NCBI GenBank assembly: GCA_013350335.1 | Contig: CM023535.1 | Coordinates: forward strand, 39,740,069 to 39,804,068 | Direction of reading: 5' to 3' | Origin: Chimonanthus salicifolius | Taxonomy: Eukaryota > Streptophyta > Magnoliopsida > Laurales > Calycanthaceae | DNA: 64,000 nt | Part shown: one piece after another, positions 32,143-43,844 of the stretch | Position numbering within the stretch: position 1 is the first letter of the stretch | How the letters are laid out: every line of letters starts with the position of its first letter | Position numbers and translations under genes: made by a program | The notes under the pieces: generated by a model | What the model was told of the DNA's origin: nothing | Databases searched by the model: none | The model's input: the letters and a program-made list of their open reading frames with translations, nothing else

Positions 32143-32945
32143 TTGGCATCCTATGATGATGATACTTGTTGTCTTATAGATATTCTTGCCTCTTTGAATC
32201 CTATGACAGGTACTTTCAATTGCAATCAAGAAAAGCTTGTTTCATCAAAGGAAGACTTAGAGTACACACTAGGAAAATCAGAGACTGCTACAAATATGGA
32301 GAATCTTGGTGGAGGTAAACCTTTAAATATTTTTGTTGCTTTCAATATACACCAAATGAATCAAGTAATGAATCAGAGGATGACGACAATATTGATGATC
32401 TTCTTGAATCGTACAATGCTTTGTACCTTGAAAGCATGGATTTCGTTAAGAAAATTCATAAACTTAGAAATGAGAATGCCAATCTTTCAAGCCATCTTGA
32501 AATTGAAAAATCTGAGAAAGAGAGTCTCTCAACAAGATTGAAAAATTCTCATGGTGAAATATTAAAATATAGAGAAAATGAACAATCTCTTCAAGGAAAA
32601 TTAAACTCATCTGAAAAGAATTTTAATAATCTCTTGGAAATGAAGAGATGCATTGAAGATAACATTTAAATTTTGAGCTCAGATTTGGAAAGGTTGAAAC
32701 ATCACAAGACTAAATTTCAAGACAAATTCACTCAAGGTGAGAAATTAGAAAAACTCCTAAATTCCAAGAAGAAGTATAAGGATAAATCTGGGCTTTGTTA
32801 CAATGAAGAACATGAAAACAGACCCAAAAATCCTATCACTATCGTCAAAAGTAAATCCTCCATTCTCTCAAACAAAATGTATTATTATTGTGGAAAAATT
32901 GGGCATTTTAGATTTGAGTGCCTCCTTAGAAAAAAAATCATATGA
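32143..32945 (+). pseudogene. gag: Gag remnant of copia element 2: coiled coil and zinc knuckle
   Basis: The N-terminal gag domain present in copia 1 is missing; a deletion is likely between about 32060 and 32150. What remains is an acidic stretch, then a charged heptad-like region (HKLRNENANLSSHLEIEKSE, 32421-32669; after a TAA, 32673-32800) that should form coiled coil. The knuckle YYYCGKIGHFRFEC follows near 32880-32921, with the first Cys of CX2C replaced by Tyr. It has one frameshift and at least one stop. Confidence 0.82.
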
Positions 32946-33186
32946 GAAAGCATTCCCTAGTCACTCATTCCAGTATTGAAAATCTTGAAAAGCAAAAGAG
33001 AAATGACAATTTATGCAATATTGCCTTGAATCATAAATTGAAAAATATTCTTAAGGCATTAGGGAACCCAAAACTCAAAACTATCAATGGGAATATATAC
33101 TAGAAATCTGGCCAAAAAGTTCATCAAAAGGACTTGAGTACTTCCTCTTCTTATAAATGGGTTCCTAAGTAAAAAAGCCTCATGAT

Positions 33187-33300
33187 TCATACGACTTGAA
33201 AGGGAATCCAAATGGTATTTGGATAGTGGATGCTCTCGACATATAACCGGTAATAGCTCATATATGTCAAATTTGGTTGATTACAATGGTGCTTAGTTGT
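33187..33300 (+). pseudogene. Protease region of copia element 2
   Basis: The frame near 33205-33290 reads KWYLDSGCSRHITGNSSYMS, an intact copia protease active-site block (Asp-Ser-Gly), then NLVDYNGA and a TAG. The upstream and downstream frames are broken. Confidence 0.8.
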
Positions 33301-34688
33301 ATTTGGTGATGGCAATATGACAAACATTATTGAGAAAGGTACATTGAATTTGTCATCATCAATTGTGATTAATGATGTTTTCCTTGTTGACCTCTTGAAC
33401 ATAACTTGCTTAGTATATCTCAGTTGTGTGCTAAAGATCAAGTAGTTACCTTTTGGAAAAATGATTGTAAAGTTTATTCGAAAAAAGGTAAAGTTATTTT
33501 GAATGGCATTCTTACTTCAGATGAGTGTTATGTTTTAGATAGTGCTTCCACTCCCATAAAACACTCTTGCTTCATTACCAAAATTAGTGAGGCTAAACTT
33601 TGGCACTAAATACTTGGACATGTAAATTTTAGAGATTTGTCCAAATTGAGTGATCATATAAAAGGATTGCCAAAAGTTAGTAGAAATGAGAAATCCATAT
33701 GTGGATATTGCCTAAAAGGAAAAAAAATTAGGGAAGCTCATAAAAATAAGAATATGATTTCAACTTCTAGACCTCTAGAGTTGATACAGATGGATTTGGT
33801 TGGTCCCACTCAACACATGGTTGTTGACTATACTAGATACACATGGGTGGCCTTCATAAGAGAGAAATTTGATGCATTCCATGAATTTAAAATCGTTGCT
33901 AAATGTATTATGAATGCAGAAGAGTCAACCATTCATAGAATAAGGATTGATCATGGGGGAGAATGGAGTAGATGACAGGAAGAATAGAGTTCTTCAAGAG
34001 ATGGCTAGCACACTCCTTGAAAGTAAAAACATTTGTAAAACTCTATGGGTCGAAGCTGTTGAGACAGCATGTTTTATCGTTAATCGTGTTTACATTAGAG
34101 TGGGGTTAAACAAAACTCCCTATGAACTACGGACTGGTTAAAAACCAAAATCTAAGTACTTCAAAAATTTGGATGTAAATGTCATATACTTAGAGATAGA
34201 GAACACTTAGGGAACTTTGATTCCAAGGGTGATGAAGGTATCTTCCTAGGTTACTCTACCCCTAGTCGCTCCTATAGAGTAAAGAATTTGAGAACTGGAG
34301 CCATTCATGAGACAATGAATGTTGTAGTGGATGATCATGTTCTTACTCCTAGTAAAGAACAAAAGGATGAAGAAGTTGCATCCTCGACCTCATCTACAAA
34401 GTCTAAGAAGAAGCCCTAGAACCTCCTCCTGCACCTAGAACCCTTAAGAATGTAAATGATCATCCTATTTCTCAAATCATAGGAGAAACCATAGCTGGTG
34501 TAAGAATTAGAAGAAAATTGAGAATGTGGCCAACTATGTATGTTTCACCTCTCAAATAGAACCCAAGAAAATTGAAGAAGCCATCAATGATGAGGATTGG
34601 GTAAATGCCATGCAAGAGGAACTTGGTCAATTCACTAGAAATGATGTTTGGGATTTGGTCCCTAGACCCAAGGAAACAAATGTGATTG
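33301..34688 (+). pseudogene. Integrase and N-terminal reverse transcriptase of copia element 2
   Basis: 33406-33609 and 33637-33975 encode LLSISQLC-type protease end, the pre-integrase region (ICGYCLKGKKIREAHK) and the integrase core: QMDLVGPTQH with the first Asp, RIDHGGEW with the second. A deletion of roughly 130 bp follows, removing the usual APKTPQQNG part, and the frame continues as DDRKNRVLQEMASTLLES...NKTPYELRTG (33947-34141). Decayed C-terminal integrase and linker run to 34555. The polymerase N-terminus WVNAMQEELGQFTRNDVWDL leads to NVI at 34688, where a solo LTR interrupts. Confidence 0.83.
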
Positions 34689-36245
34689 TGAAAGTCCCTT
34701 GAGCTAGAACACGATCGACCCTATAGGAGGGGTGAATAGGGCGATTACCAAATTCGTTGGTCATTTAAAAATTACTTGATTAGCTAAACAATTTGGAACG
34801 ATAAAATAATCAATCAAGTGTGTGTGTCTTAGCAAATGTGATTGAATCAACACTTCAAGAGAATAGCTCTAACACTAGAATACCATGTTTATAATTGTTC
34901 GGAGTAAGCCCTCCTATTTCCACTCTAAGGACTCACCCAACCTTGGGTTATCTCGAATTCACTAAGTGGGAAATTATACCCACACTAAAAAGATTAGGAA
35001 TTCCACCTAACCAATTGGTTGGAAATTTCACCCACCACCTATCCTAGATTAAACTCTCTATTTTTTTATAGTGGTTCCAGAGTACACCCTCCTTAATCCA
35101 CTTCACAAGTATAATGAGTTAAAAAATAAAACAAACTAGAAGCACTTGCCTTTGAAGACCTTTGCAAATTAAGTTGTGCTCCTTAGATCCTTCCCAATGT
35201 GTTTTTGTACAATCCCAACGATCCTTGGTATAGACCAACCACAGTTTTTGGGAGATATTCTCTAGGAAATAGTAAATCCTATGTCTATCCTAGAGATTTG
35301 CATTTGCCACTCTTTCTCTCTTTTCAAACTCAATCTATGAAGATTGGTTGATTTGAATGATTCACCAAGATGTGTACTAGAGAGATGAGGATCCTTCCTT
35401 GAGCCTATTGATTTTGCTGATGAGTGTGGTAGATGAGGCTCATAAATATTTTTTCAAGGACCTCTCTATTCAAGACAATAGTTTCGTATTTATAGAGAGG
35501 ACAAACAAGTTTTTCGAAACTGTCCAATACCGACTGATCAATCCTACCGATGAGTCGGAGAACATAAATGTTACCGTTCAACTACCCGATCGTTGTTCAT
35601 TTATTACACCCCAATGGTACAGAAACAATGTCACCGATAGGTCGAATGTACCAATGGGTCGACGATCTCATTATAGATATGTCGTTCTTGTCAACCGTCT
35701 TGTCCTGGGGCAAAAACCATGCTAACAGAGTTTCAAGTCCAGAAACTAGTGAAACCCAGGTCGACATGTCGGTACACCTATGGGTCGGTCCTAGTACTCT
35801 CGATGGATCTTTTCGAGAGTACCCCGAGTTTTATGCTTCAGAACTCGAACTTGATCCTGGTCTACAGGTCGTAGCTACAGATGGGTCTGTCTACCCATAT
35901 CGAGGTGTTGGTGGCACGAGACACTCTACCAATGAGAAACCCTAAATGACAGTTCTTTTGTTCAAGAACCTTTGTCAATTTGGCTGACTGGTCGAAGACC
36001 ACGACGGGTCTGTCCTATCTCACCGAGGAGTCGATGGACTCGACTAGTCGTCCTGACAGTTTACCAGGTTTCCATGTTTTGTCCCCTCTGGTTCTTTGAC
36101 TGTCCAGGGTTGACTTAGGCTTGTTATGTTATTACCAACATGTTGAACTTCATTCTTTGGATCAATCTTGAGTCTTCAAATATTCTACCAAGTGTCGAGT
36201 CATGGAATTGACAAACAAGGGACACAACAAGCCTGGGCATTGACA
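34689..36245 (-). mobile_element. Solo copia (Sirevirus-like) LTR inside copia 2 reverse transcriptase
   Basis: 1557 bp starting TGAAAGTCCC and ending GGGCATTGACA on the plus strand, with a perfect duplication GATTG at 34684-34688 and 36246-36250. Removing it restores NVIGTKWIY. Oriented, it begins TGTCAATGCCCAGGCTTG, similar to TGTTAGTGCCCCGGCTTG of copia 2, so it is a relative inserted in opposite orientation. GATGGGTCG-like palindrome halves are frequent between 35530 and 36050. Open frames of 108 and 125 codons inside are not credible genes. Confidence 0.9.
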
Positions 36246-36250
36246 GATTG

Positions 36251-36745
36251 GAACCAAGTGGATTTACTAGAACAAAATGGATGAACATGGAACTATTGTG
36301 AGGAACAAAGCTAGATTGGTAGCCCATGGGTACACTCAAATTGAAGGAATTGATTTTGATGAGAATTTTTCTCCCGTGGCTCGATTGGAATCCATTAGGA
36401 TAATGTTTTCCATTTCTTGCTTCCTAAAGTTAAGTTGTACCAAATGGATGTTGAGAATGCCTTCTTGAATGGACTTTTAAACGAAGAAGTTTATGTAGAA
36501 CAACCCAAAGGCTTTATTGATCATAAGTTTCTGGATCATGTGTACAAGCTTAAGAAAGCCTTGAATGGTCTGAAGCAAGCCCCAAGAGCTTGGTATGAAA
36601 GGCTAACTCAATTTTTGCTTGACCATGATTTTCAAAGAAAAAGTATGGACAAGACCTTGTTTGTCCAAAAGACCAACATATCCATTTTTATTGGTCAAAT
36701 CTATGCGGATGGCATAGTGTTTGGCTCTACATGTTAGAAGGATGC
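36251..36745 (+). pseudogene. Reverse transcriptase core of copia element 2
   Basis: It resumes with GTKWIY, a [23 protein letters not shown], then [15 protein letters not shown], a frame change near 36417, and [38 protein letters not shown]. The polymerase motif YVDD reads YADG here (about 36701-36712), which would abolish catalysis. A TAG follows at about 36735. Confidence 0.87.
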
Positions 36746-36746
36746 T

Positions 36747-37490
36747 ATGGAGTTCTCCAAGTTCATGAAATCTGAACTTGAGATGATCATGGTGGGAAAA
36801 TTGAATTATTTCCTTGGTCTTCAAATAAAACAACACAAGGATGGCCTATTTATCTCTCAAACCAAATATGCAAGACATCTTATGAAGAGATTTGGCCTTG
36901 AAGGATGTAAGCATGTAGCTACCCCCATGAGCACATCTGTCAAATTGTTTAAGGATGAGCATGGGAAAGATGTTGATCCTAGCCTCTATAGAAGCATGAT
37001 TAGAAGTCTAATGTTCCCCACTGCTAGTAGACCCGATATTTCGTTCAGTGTTGGAGCTTGTGCCATATTTCAAGCTAATCCCAAGAAGTCACATCAACAA
37101 ATGATGGATGCTCCTACATTGGGAATTGCCTTGTGGCTTGGCATAGATGAAAGCAATTATCAGTTTCCCTTTCCACAGTTGAGGCAGAATAAATTGAAGC
37201 TACAAGTTGTTGCACTCAATTGATATGAATGAAACAAATGTTAGAGGATTATGGCATTGGGCAAGAGTCGATGACTTTATTCTCTGATAATACAAGGGCA
37301 ATCAATAACTCCAAGGACAAAGCACATTGACATAAGGCATCACTTCATTATAGTGCTAGTGGAGGAGAAGATCGTTGAGTTTGAACACATTAGTACTGAG
37401 AACCAATTGGTAGATATCATGACCAAACCCTATGACTCAACCCAGTTTCTCTATCTTCGGAAGTCCATGGGCATTTGTGTTTCTCTCTAA
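36747..37490 (+). pseudogene. RNase H region of copia element 2, internally deleted
   Basis: The 158-codon frame carries GKLNYFLGLQIKQHKDGLF, FGLEGCKHVATPMSTSVKL, SRPDISFSVGACAIFQANP. At about 37085-37110 it jumps to sequence from the later part of RNase H, so about 150-170 bp with the GYTDADW block are missing. Decayed HIDIRHHFI and ENQLVDIMTKP follow, ending near 37488 with a TAA. No enzyme activity is expected. Confidence 0.83.
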
Positions 37491-38012
37491 CTTACTTGTT
37501 TTCATCATTGCATACATTCATCTCCATGTATTTGCATTTGGCACATCTTTGCATATCTTCCTTTTTGCCCCTTGTTTCTCCTCTCCATATGTTGTCCAAC
37601 ATTTGGGACTTTTTAGTGCAAATTAATGACCCTTTATCAAGTTCTGACAAAATGGGGGAGAATTTTTGGAGAAGCTAAGCACTTTGGGGGGGGGGGGGGG
37701 GGGGGGGGGTGGAGATCATTAATTATGGGGGAGTTAGTGTTGTTTAGTCCATACATTGTGGGGCTGTTACATTTATATTTTTTGACTAACATACTAATCG
37801 GAATTCAAGATTCCATGTTGATTGTCTTGTGTGTGTTTTCAGGAAAATCTTGAAGTTGAAACAAGTCAAGAAAGTTTGTGTGTCATTTGAGATTGAAATG
37901 TAAGGGTGTGTATCATATACTTTCAAATGTTGTATTTTGGGTTTGGGGATGTCCATTGAGTCTGTAATTCTTAGCTTCTAGGTTTTGTCATGAATTTGAC
38001 AAAAGGGGAGAT
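37491..38012 (+). other. 3' untranslated region of copia element 2 with polypurine tracts and a G24 run
   Basis: Purine tracts: ATGGGGGAGAA near 37652, a run of 24 consecutive G at 37686-37709 followed by TGGAGA, ATGGGGGAG near 37725, and ACAAAAGGGGAGATT (38000-38012) next to the 3' LTR. No 3' ORF like that of copia 1 is present. Confidence 0.8.
37686..37709 (+). repeat. Poly(G)24 homopolymer
   Basis: Twenty-four uninterrupted G residues between CTTT and TGGAGATC, in the position of one of the repeated polypurine tracts. It is unusually long for a plant nuclear sequence and could form G-quadruplexes; the exact length may be affected by sequencing. Confidence 0.85.
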
Positions 38013-39696
38013 TGTTAGTGCCCCGGCTTGCCGAGTCCCTTGTTTGTCAAATCCATGACTTGTGTGAAGCACTGCGTTGGTGTTAGAAGCTCCATAATCA
38101 AGAATCAAGTGGTGGTTGAATAAATCTTAAGTATGGAAGACCAATCAAGATTCAACTGATCATCAAAGTGCATGGTAATCAGACAATGTAAATTTTCCAT
38201 AGAAGACTTTAGTGGACCCACACCTTAGGATGACCTTGCCTAGGCCTAGATAACACATCTGTATAATTAACATAGCCTAGTCGTTGTTTGACACCAAAAA
38301 CCAGAACATAGTGATGCATCGTCCTGGGAATCGAAGGTTCTGGATGGAAATGTTTTGTCAAATAAATATGGTCTTAGGAAGATTGTATCGTGGAGATGAT
38401 ACGTCGCTGGGACAGGGCCGATCTATTGGGCAAAACGATTAGTTGGCAGGCCTTAAACAGAGGTCACGATTGTCATACACAACCTAGTCTAAGGACGATC
38501 CTTCGTCTGGTACTGGATAGATCAATCGCCTCACGATCAATCATCGGGAGTCTGATTTGAACACACAGTGTAAAATACAGTTCAGGCTCAGGACAATAGA
38601 TTCGTCTGGCTGCGACCCTTCGTGAGGAATCTATCACGATATATCGGGCGCACGACCAATCTCCAGAGTCAGGGCCGACACATTGGGACCACGACCCGTC
38701 GCCTTGGAAAATATTTGAGCTCTGTTTAGACAAACCTGTTAAGATGTGATAGCCTTAGGCCGATACAATCGCCAACCCACGATTCATCACCAATGGATTT
38801 GTATAATCAATCATGGCATACAATCAATCGTGGGGCTACCGTTTGATTGCATTTAATGTGCAACGGTCATATCATTGCGATGCATCGCGAGGCCAATCGA
38901 TCACCTGTGTCGAAACTTTAGAGCTATCTATTTAAGCTCCTGATTTTGTTGAGGGAGATAAAGCATTTACTTATGTGGAGAAAAAATTGAAGGAAATCTT
39001 TGAGACTCCACTCTTCCGTCACTCTCTCTCTAAAATTCACTCTTGGAAAATCTTTTAAAGATCCAATCACGTTATTAATTGAGATAAAGAGAGAGAACAA
39101 AATTTAGACCTAGGATCCAAACTTGTACATCACGAATCCTAGAAACTCTCTCCCTATCTTATGGTTTCTCTATACAAAGGTACATCTTAATCTTCAACAA
39201 GATCAAAGGGAGAGCTTTTCAAGAAACAAAACTTCAGCAAAGCTTTAGCTTCAAAGACAAGTGTTTCTTTGTGCTTTTATTTTCAAACATCATTTGTGAA
39301 GTGGACTAGATCATTGCATCAAACCACTATATAAAATAGAGGGATAAGGATGTAGACCGGGGTTTGTCGAGCCTTTCAAAATTAGGAGTGTGTAGGTGAA
39401 AGTCCTATACTATTAGTGAGGGTGTAATTCCCCACTTAGTGAAGTGGGATAGCCCCAAGATTAGGTGAGTCCATCAGTGGATGTAGGTCTATTAAACTGA
39501 ACCACTATACATCGGGTGTTTACATGTTTTATTAAATGTGTGTGTGAATGTTAATCTAAAATTACACATCTCTTGCTCACACAAAACACCATTACATCTT
39601 GATCAACATTGTCATTCCGCTTCATTAATTTGTGTTGATGAGGAAAATTGAAAAGGATAAAAAATTTGGGGATTGTTCTATTCAACCCCCCCTTCC
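38013..39696 (+). repeat. 3' LTR of copia element 2 (main part)
   Basis: It starts TGTTAGTGCCCCGGCTTGCC after the polypurine tract. From about 38312 it aligns with the 5' LTR. Tekay C interrupts it within CCTTCC at 39697; the last part is at 52200-52235. It carries ACGAT/ATCG palindromes from 38400 to 38900. Confidence 0.9.
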
Positions 39697-42600
39697 TGTA
39701 ACACCCCGCCCTTTTCACTCTAATTTTCAGAGTTTATTTTTTTTTTTTAAATATAATATATCAAGTGATCGGGGCGGAGTGTCACGACGCGAGTTAAGTT
39801 CGGATCTCTAAATCCGACCCTTAACTGGCCAAGCCCATGTGCGTATGAACTAAGTCCATAAAACTGATCCGCACATGGTATATATATAACTTGCGGAATT
39901 AACTTAGTCTTATTCTAACTGAGGTTATAATAGAACCTATGACTATTCCATTTCTTTCAATATTAGATAGCAAATTACATAATCTTATTCTCCAAAATTA
40001 CTAACTAATATTATTCTACTATTCAATCCAACCATCCAAAATAAACTAATCCACAACATCTACTTATCTACTTATTATATGCCAACAAATCTAGCTACCA
40101 AATTACATTGTCCACATAATTCAAATAACAAATCCATGAATAGTCCATTCAAAATCATTCAAACCGGCCAAGTTTCCGTGCTTGGTCCTCTTCTCCAACC
40201 ACGTTCTTTCCTTTCCCTGCATCATCCACTAAGGATATAGATAGAGCGTTAGATCAACGCGCCCAGTAGTGTTTCCGAATAGGGCTACCACATGGTTAGT
40301 CAAAACATGCAAATAATATAATAATAATACATGTGAGACAAAATTCCATAAAATCATGCTATGTATGAAATGAACATGTAATGAGTCCCACCCATCACCA
40401 TTCAACACAGCCATCACTTGACGGGATTCTCATCGTCAAGGTAACCCACAGTGGTCTTTCGGACGCCCCGACGGAGTGTGGCCTCCGGATTCCAACACCA
40501 TCATCCCATGCCATGCATGAGATGTCTATGCATATATATCATTTAGAAACATAACTTTACAATCATATAAGTTATCGCAATCAACATAAAACAGCATATT
40601 AAATAGTGGTTACAATAAAGGTAGGAAACCTACTGAAGAATCCCTTCAGTAACTGATCTTTCTTTCGCGTCACCCGATCACGACTCGCACGTCGTTCGAC
40701 TTCCGGTACCTTATCCATATACCAATCAGCAAGTCATAACATCATTTACTTATTCAATCACATCTACGACCCATCCGCATCATGTGGGGTTCGACCATGC
40801 CCTTTGGCCGAACATCACCAACTTAGGATTTAACTTCCTACTTTATTTAATCAACTCTTAAACACTTAACCCTTTTAAAATGACATGGTTCAGCCCTATG
40901 TTGGCCAACCAATAATCAGCAAGTTAAACTTCCATAAATCACATCAAACACCATATTTTATATGGTTTAACACTCACCAACTTCATCAAAACTAACATGG
41001 GGTTCGGCCATCCAAAGTGGCCGAACCCTATGTCCATGTCTTGGTCCTTATGTATATGTTTTAAATCCTTATTTAGACAAGTATTAATCAGTATATTACT
41101 ACTGCATTTTTACCTCTCAAAACCATAGAAATAAGTTAATCACTTTGTCCGAATGACCACAACATTTTATGGGATTCGGCCTTCCAAGATGGCCGATCCA
41201 AATGGTCCATAATATCAATTTAAATCTACTGTTTAAACCCATATTAACTTCAGTCTTCTTGTCATTCAGATCCATGTTTATCATCCCTTCTATAACATGT
41301 ATTTGATTCTTAAATAAAAACCCAAAACAGTCCACCAAAGTTCTATGGTTCCCATGTTTCAAACACCTTAAAACCAACCATCATTTGCATGGGGTTCGGC
41401 CCTCCATAGTAGCCGAACCCAATGACTATGTTTACTGTTTTTAAACCTCATATAAACATGTATAAACAGTATATTAAATCAGGTTTTAACTCTCAAAGAA
41501 ATCATCCAAAACAGTCCATAAAAAGTCTATGGTTTACATGTTTTTCCAACATGAAACCAACATTCTTTTACATGGGGTTCGGCCCTCCATGGTGGCCGAA
41601 CCCAATGGCTATGTTTACTGTTTTTAAACCTCATATAAACATGTATAAACAGTATATTAATATCAGGTTTTATCTCTCAAAGAAATCATCCAAAAACCAA
41701 CACCATATCATGGGATTCGGCCATCCAAGATGGCCGATCCCCATGGTCCATCTTTTCCAATTTTACTCCACTGATTAGACCACATATCTTCAGCCTTTTC
41801 TGATATTCAAACCCATGTTTTAACCCTCTTTAAGCATGTATTTTAAATCTTAATAAAATATGTAAAAACAGTCCCCAAATGGATGGTTTTAAATTTCAAA
41901 AACCATAACCATTAACCAACTCTTTTCATGGGGTTCAGCCACCCAAAGTGGCCGAACCCAATGGTTCATTTCATTTCTTTTTGACACCTTCTTCCATGGT
42001 TTAGACCCTTGTCAAATTCGGCCATGGTATGGCCAAATTATAACATGCAAATCCATGTTTTCAATCTTTCCAAAGCATGTATCTTAGACCTCTAAAATCG
42101 GTCCTATTCTTGCATGGTTTAATCCTTACAAAACCATCAACACTAACCATAAAATTCCATGGGGTTCGGCCATCCAAAGTGGCCGAACCCTATGTCCATG
42201 CTTTCCATCTAATTGAGCATAAAGGAATCATATTTTAACCCTTTGATAGATTTGACCATCACATGGCCAAATCATGTCTTATTTTACCCATTTTATTAAC
42301 CATTAATCAATGGGAAAAACTTACCACTTTCCTTTGCCTTTTGCTCTTGACTTTTAATCCTTGTTCCCTTAACTCCTTGCTGATTGTATGCTTGAATATT
42401 TGGTACCAAAAGCTTCTGCTGTTCCAGCCAAGAACACCAATTGAAGAGAGGGAGAAAGAGATGGGAACAATTGGGTTTCCTTTGACAAAAACGGCCAACC
42501 ATGGGTGTTTGTTGTTCTTTTGTAGTTCAGCCCCAAAAACCTCTCAATTCCTCATAACTTCTTGCTCAAAACGGTGGGCATTGGGTGCCATCCAAGGCAC

Positions 42601-43396
42601 GCCTTGGCAGCTACCAATACAGCCATTCAAATCCCCAAGCAACCCACCTCTAACCCATGCACTTATATTTAATATTTTCCATGAAACTCACCAAAACAAG
42701 TCCCCAACGTGTGGGACTTGTTTTGGTTGGGTTGAGGCCAGCCAACCTCTTCAACTTACCCTTAAACTCACTGATTTACAGTCCCTTGAATTTCCATTTT
42801 GACTCACCCAACTCAAGGTATTTTTATTCCAACCCAACTCATCACATTTAATGCATTTCATTTAATGCACATGAGTTAACTCACCTTTTGATTTAATTCC
42901 AACTCACCTCAGTCCCACTCAACTGATTTGACTCGTGTTTGAGCTCCCTTGAGGGTTCACACGGTCAACAATAGTCAACTCGACCCGTTGGGTCCACTTT
43001 TAGCTTCTTGACCCGTTTTTGACTCCATGACCCAAATATGGTATTTTGGTCATTTCTAATTGGTTTTTACATATGGATCAAGCCTACCCATTTTTCTTCC
43101 ACTTGATTTCCAATCAAATAGGCTTAACCCCTTTTAATTTAAAATCACAAAACGGTCAAATAACCCAGCAAGACCCGATGGGCCCCATTTGGGCCCTTTG
43201 ACCCATTTAGCCATTTTTGACCCAAATGATGAAAATTACCCAACCAGTCAAACTTAACATTCATAATATGCTCATATGATTTTAATTTGAGCAATGGGTC
43301 CCACTATTTCCTTTATTCACATCACAAAATAATTAATTTAACAACTCAGGGGCATTTTGGTAATTTTCCATTTCATTGAGAAATTGGGGTGTTACA
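39697..43396 (-). repeat. 3' LTR of Tekay C (left copy)
   Basis: 3700 bp, plus-strand reading TGTAACACCCCGCCC...TTGGGGTGTTACA. It contains nine GGTTCGGCCnT...GGCCGAACC palindromes (about 40785, 40999, 41171, 41391, 41574, 41710, 41930, 42015, 42160) and a CTTGACG/CGTCAAG hairpin near 40415-40440. A 179-codon open frame (42263-42802) is present in both LTRs but has no family resemblance and lies antisense to the element. Confidence 0.95.
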
Positions 43397-43457
43397 ATAT
43401 AACCCTCTTTTTAAAATTTTCGTCCCGAAAATCGAGTGAAGTAGGGTTCTCAATGAA
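43397..43457 (-). other. Polypurine tract region of Tekay C
   Basis: On the minus strand AAAAAGAGGGTTATAT directly precedes the 3' LTR and is the likely plus-strand primer. A GGACGAAAATTTTAAAA block occurs just upstream, as in Tekay A (near 28952). Confidence 0.75.
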
Positions 43458-43844
43458 TTACACAAATAATTCAGGGTGAGCTGTTCTCATCTCCGACTCA
43501 AGTTCCCACGTGGCCTCTTCATCACCATGACGGTCCCATACCACCTTGAAGAACTGAATTGCTCGGTTACGCAACACCCTTTGCTCATTCTCTATTATTC
43601 TGACCGGCTTCTCGATGTAAGTGACGTCGCTTTGCACATCTATATCTTGCACATTCAAAACATGAGACGGATCAGGGTTGTACTTCCTCAGCATCGACAC
43701 ATGAAATACATCATGTAGAGACGCCAATTGCGAAGGAAGTGCCAACTGATAGGCTACATCTCCCATCCTTCTGATAATTGAAAACGGTCCCACATATCTT
43801 GGCGACAATTTTCCTTTCTTCCCAAATCTCATGTGCCCTTTTCG
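43458..43844 (-). CDS. Tekay C integrase C-terminus: GPY/F module and chromodomain-like tail
   Basis: This is the last part of the polyprotein, separated from the rest only by the UAG at 43845-43847. The first in-frame Met is at 43832. It contains LSPRYVGPFSIIRRMGDVAY, the GPY/F integrase module, then LHDVFHVSMLRKYNPDPSHV, and ends with FFKVVWDRHGDEEATWELE, the chromodomain-like segment of Tekay/Del elements, stopping at 43458. In related elements it binds chromatin or helps target integration. Without read-through of the UAG it would be missing from the integrase. The same place in Tekay A encodes Ser (TCG), so TCG-to-TAG mutation is the simplest explanation. Confidence 0.87.
   Translation of the reverse strand, partial: RKGHMRFGKKGKLSPRYVGPFSIIRRMGDVAYQLALPSQLASLHDVFHVSMLRKYNPDPSHVLNVQDIDVQSDVTYIEKPVRIIENEQRVLRNRAIQFFKVVWDRHGDEEATWELESEMRTAHPELFV

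Noticed and set aside
35399..35945. Two overlapping frames of 108 and 125 codons
   Set aside because: They lie entirely inside the minus-strand solo copia LTR 34689-36245.
41422..41778. 118-codon frame with an internal repeat (present again at 50220-50576)
   Set aside because: It is produced by the LTR's repeated palindrome and spacer units in Tekay C; the duplicate is simply the other LTR.
40785..42190. CRISPR-like or bacterial REP-type repeat array
   Set aside because: Spacing is irregular, stems are inside LTRs and vary between families; the context is plainly a plant retroelement.
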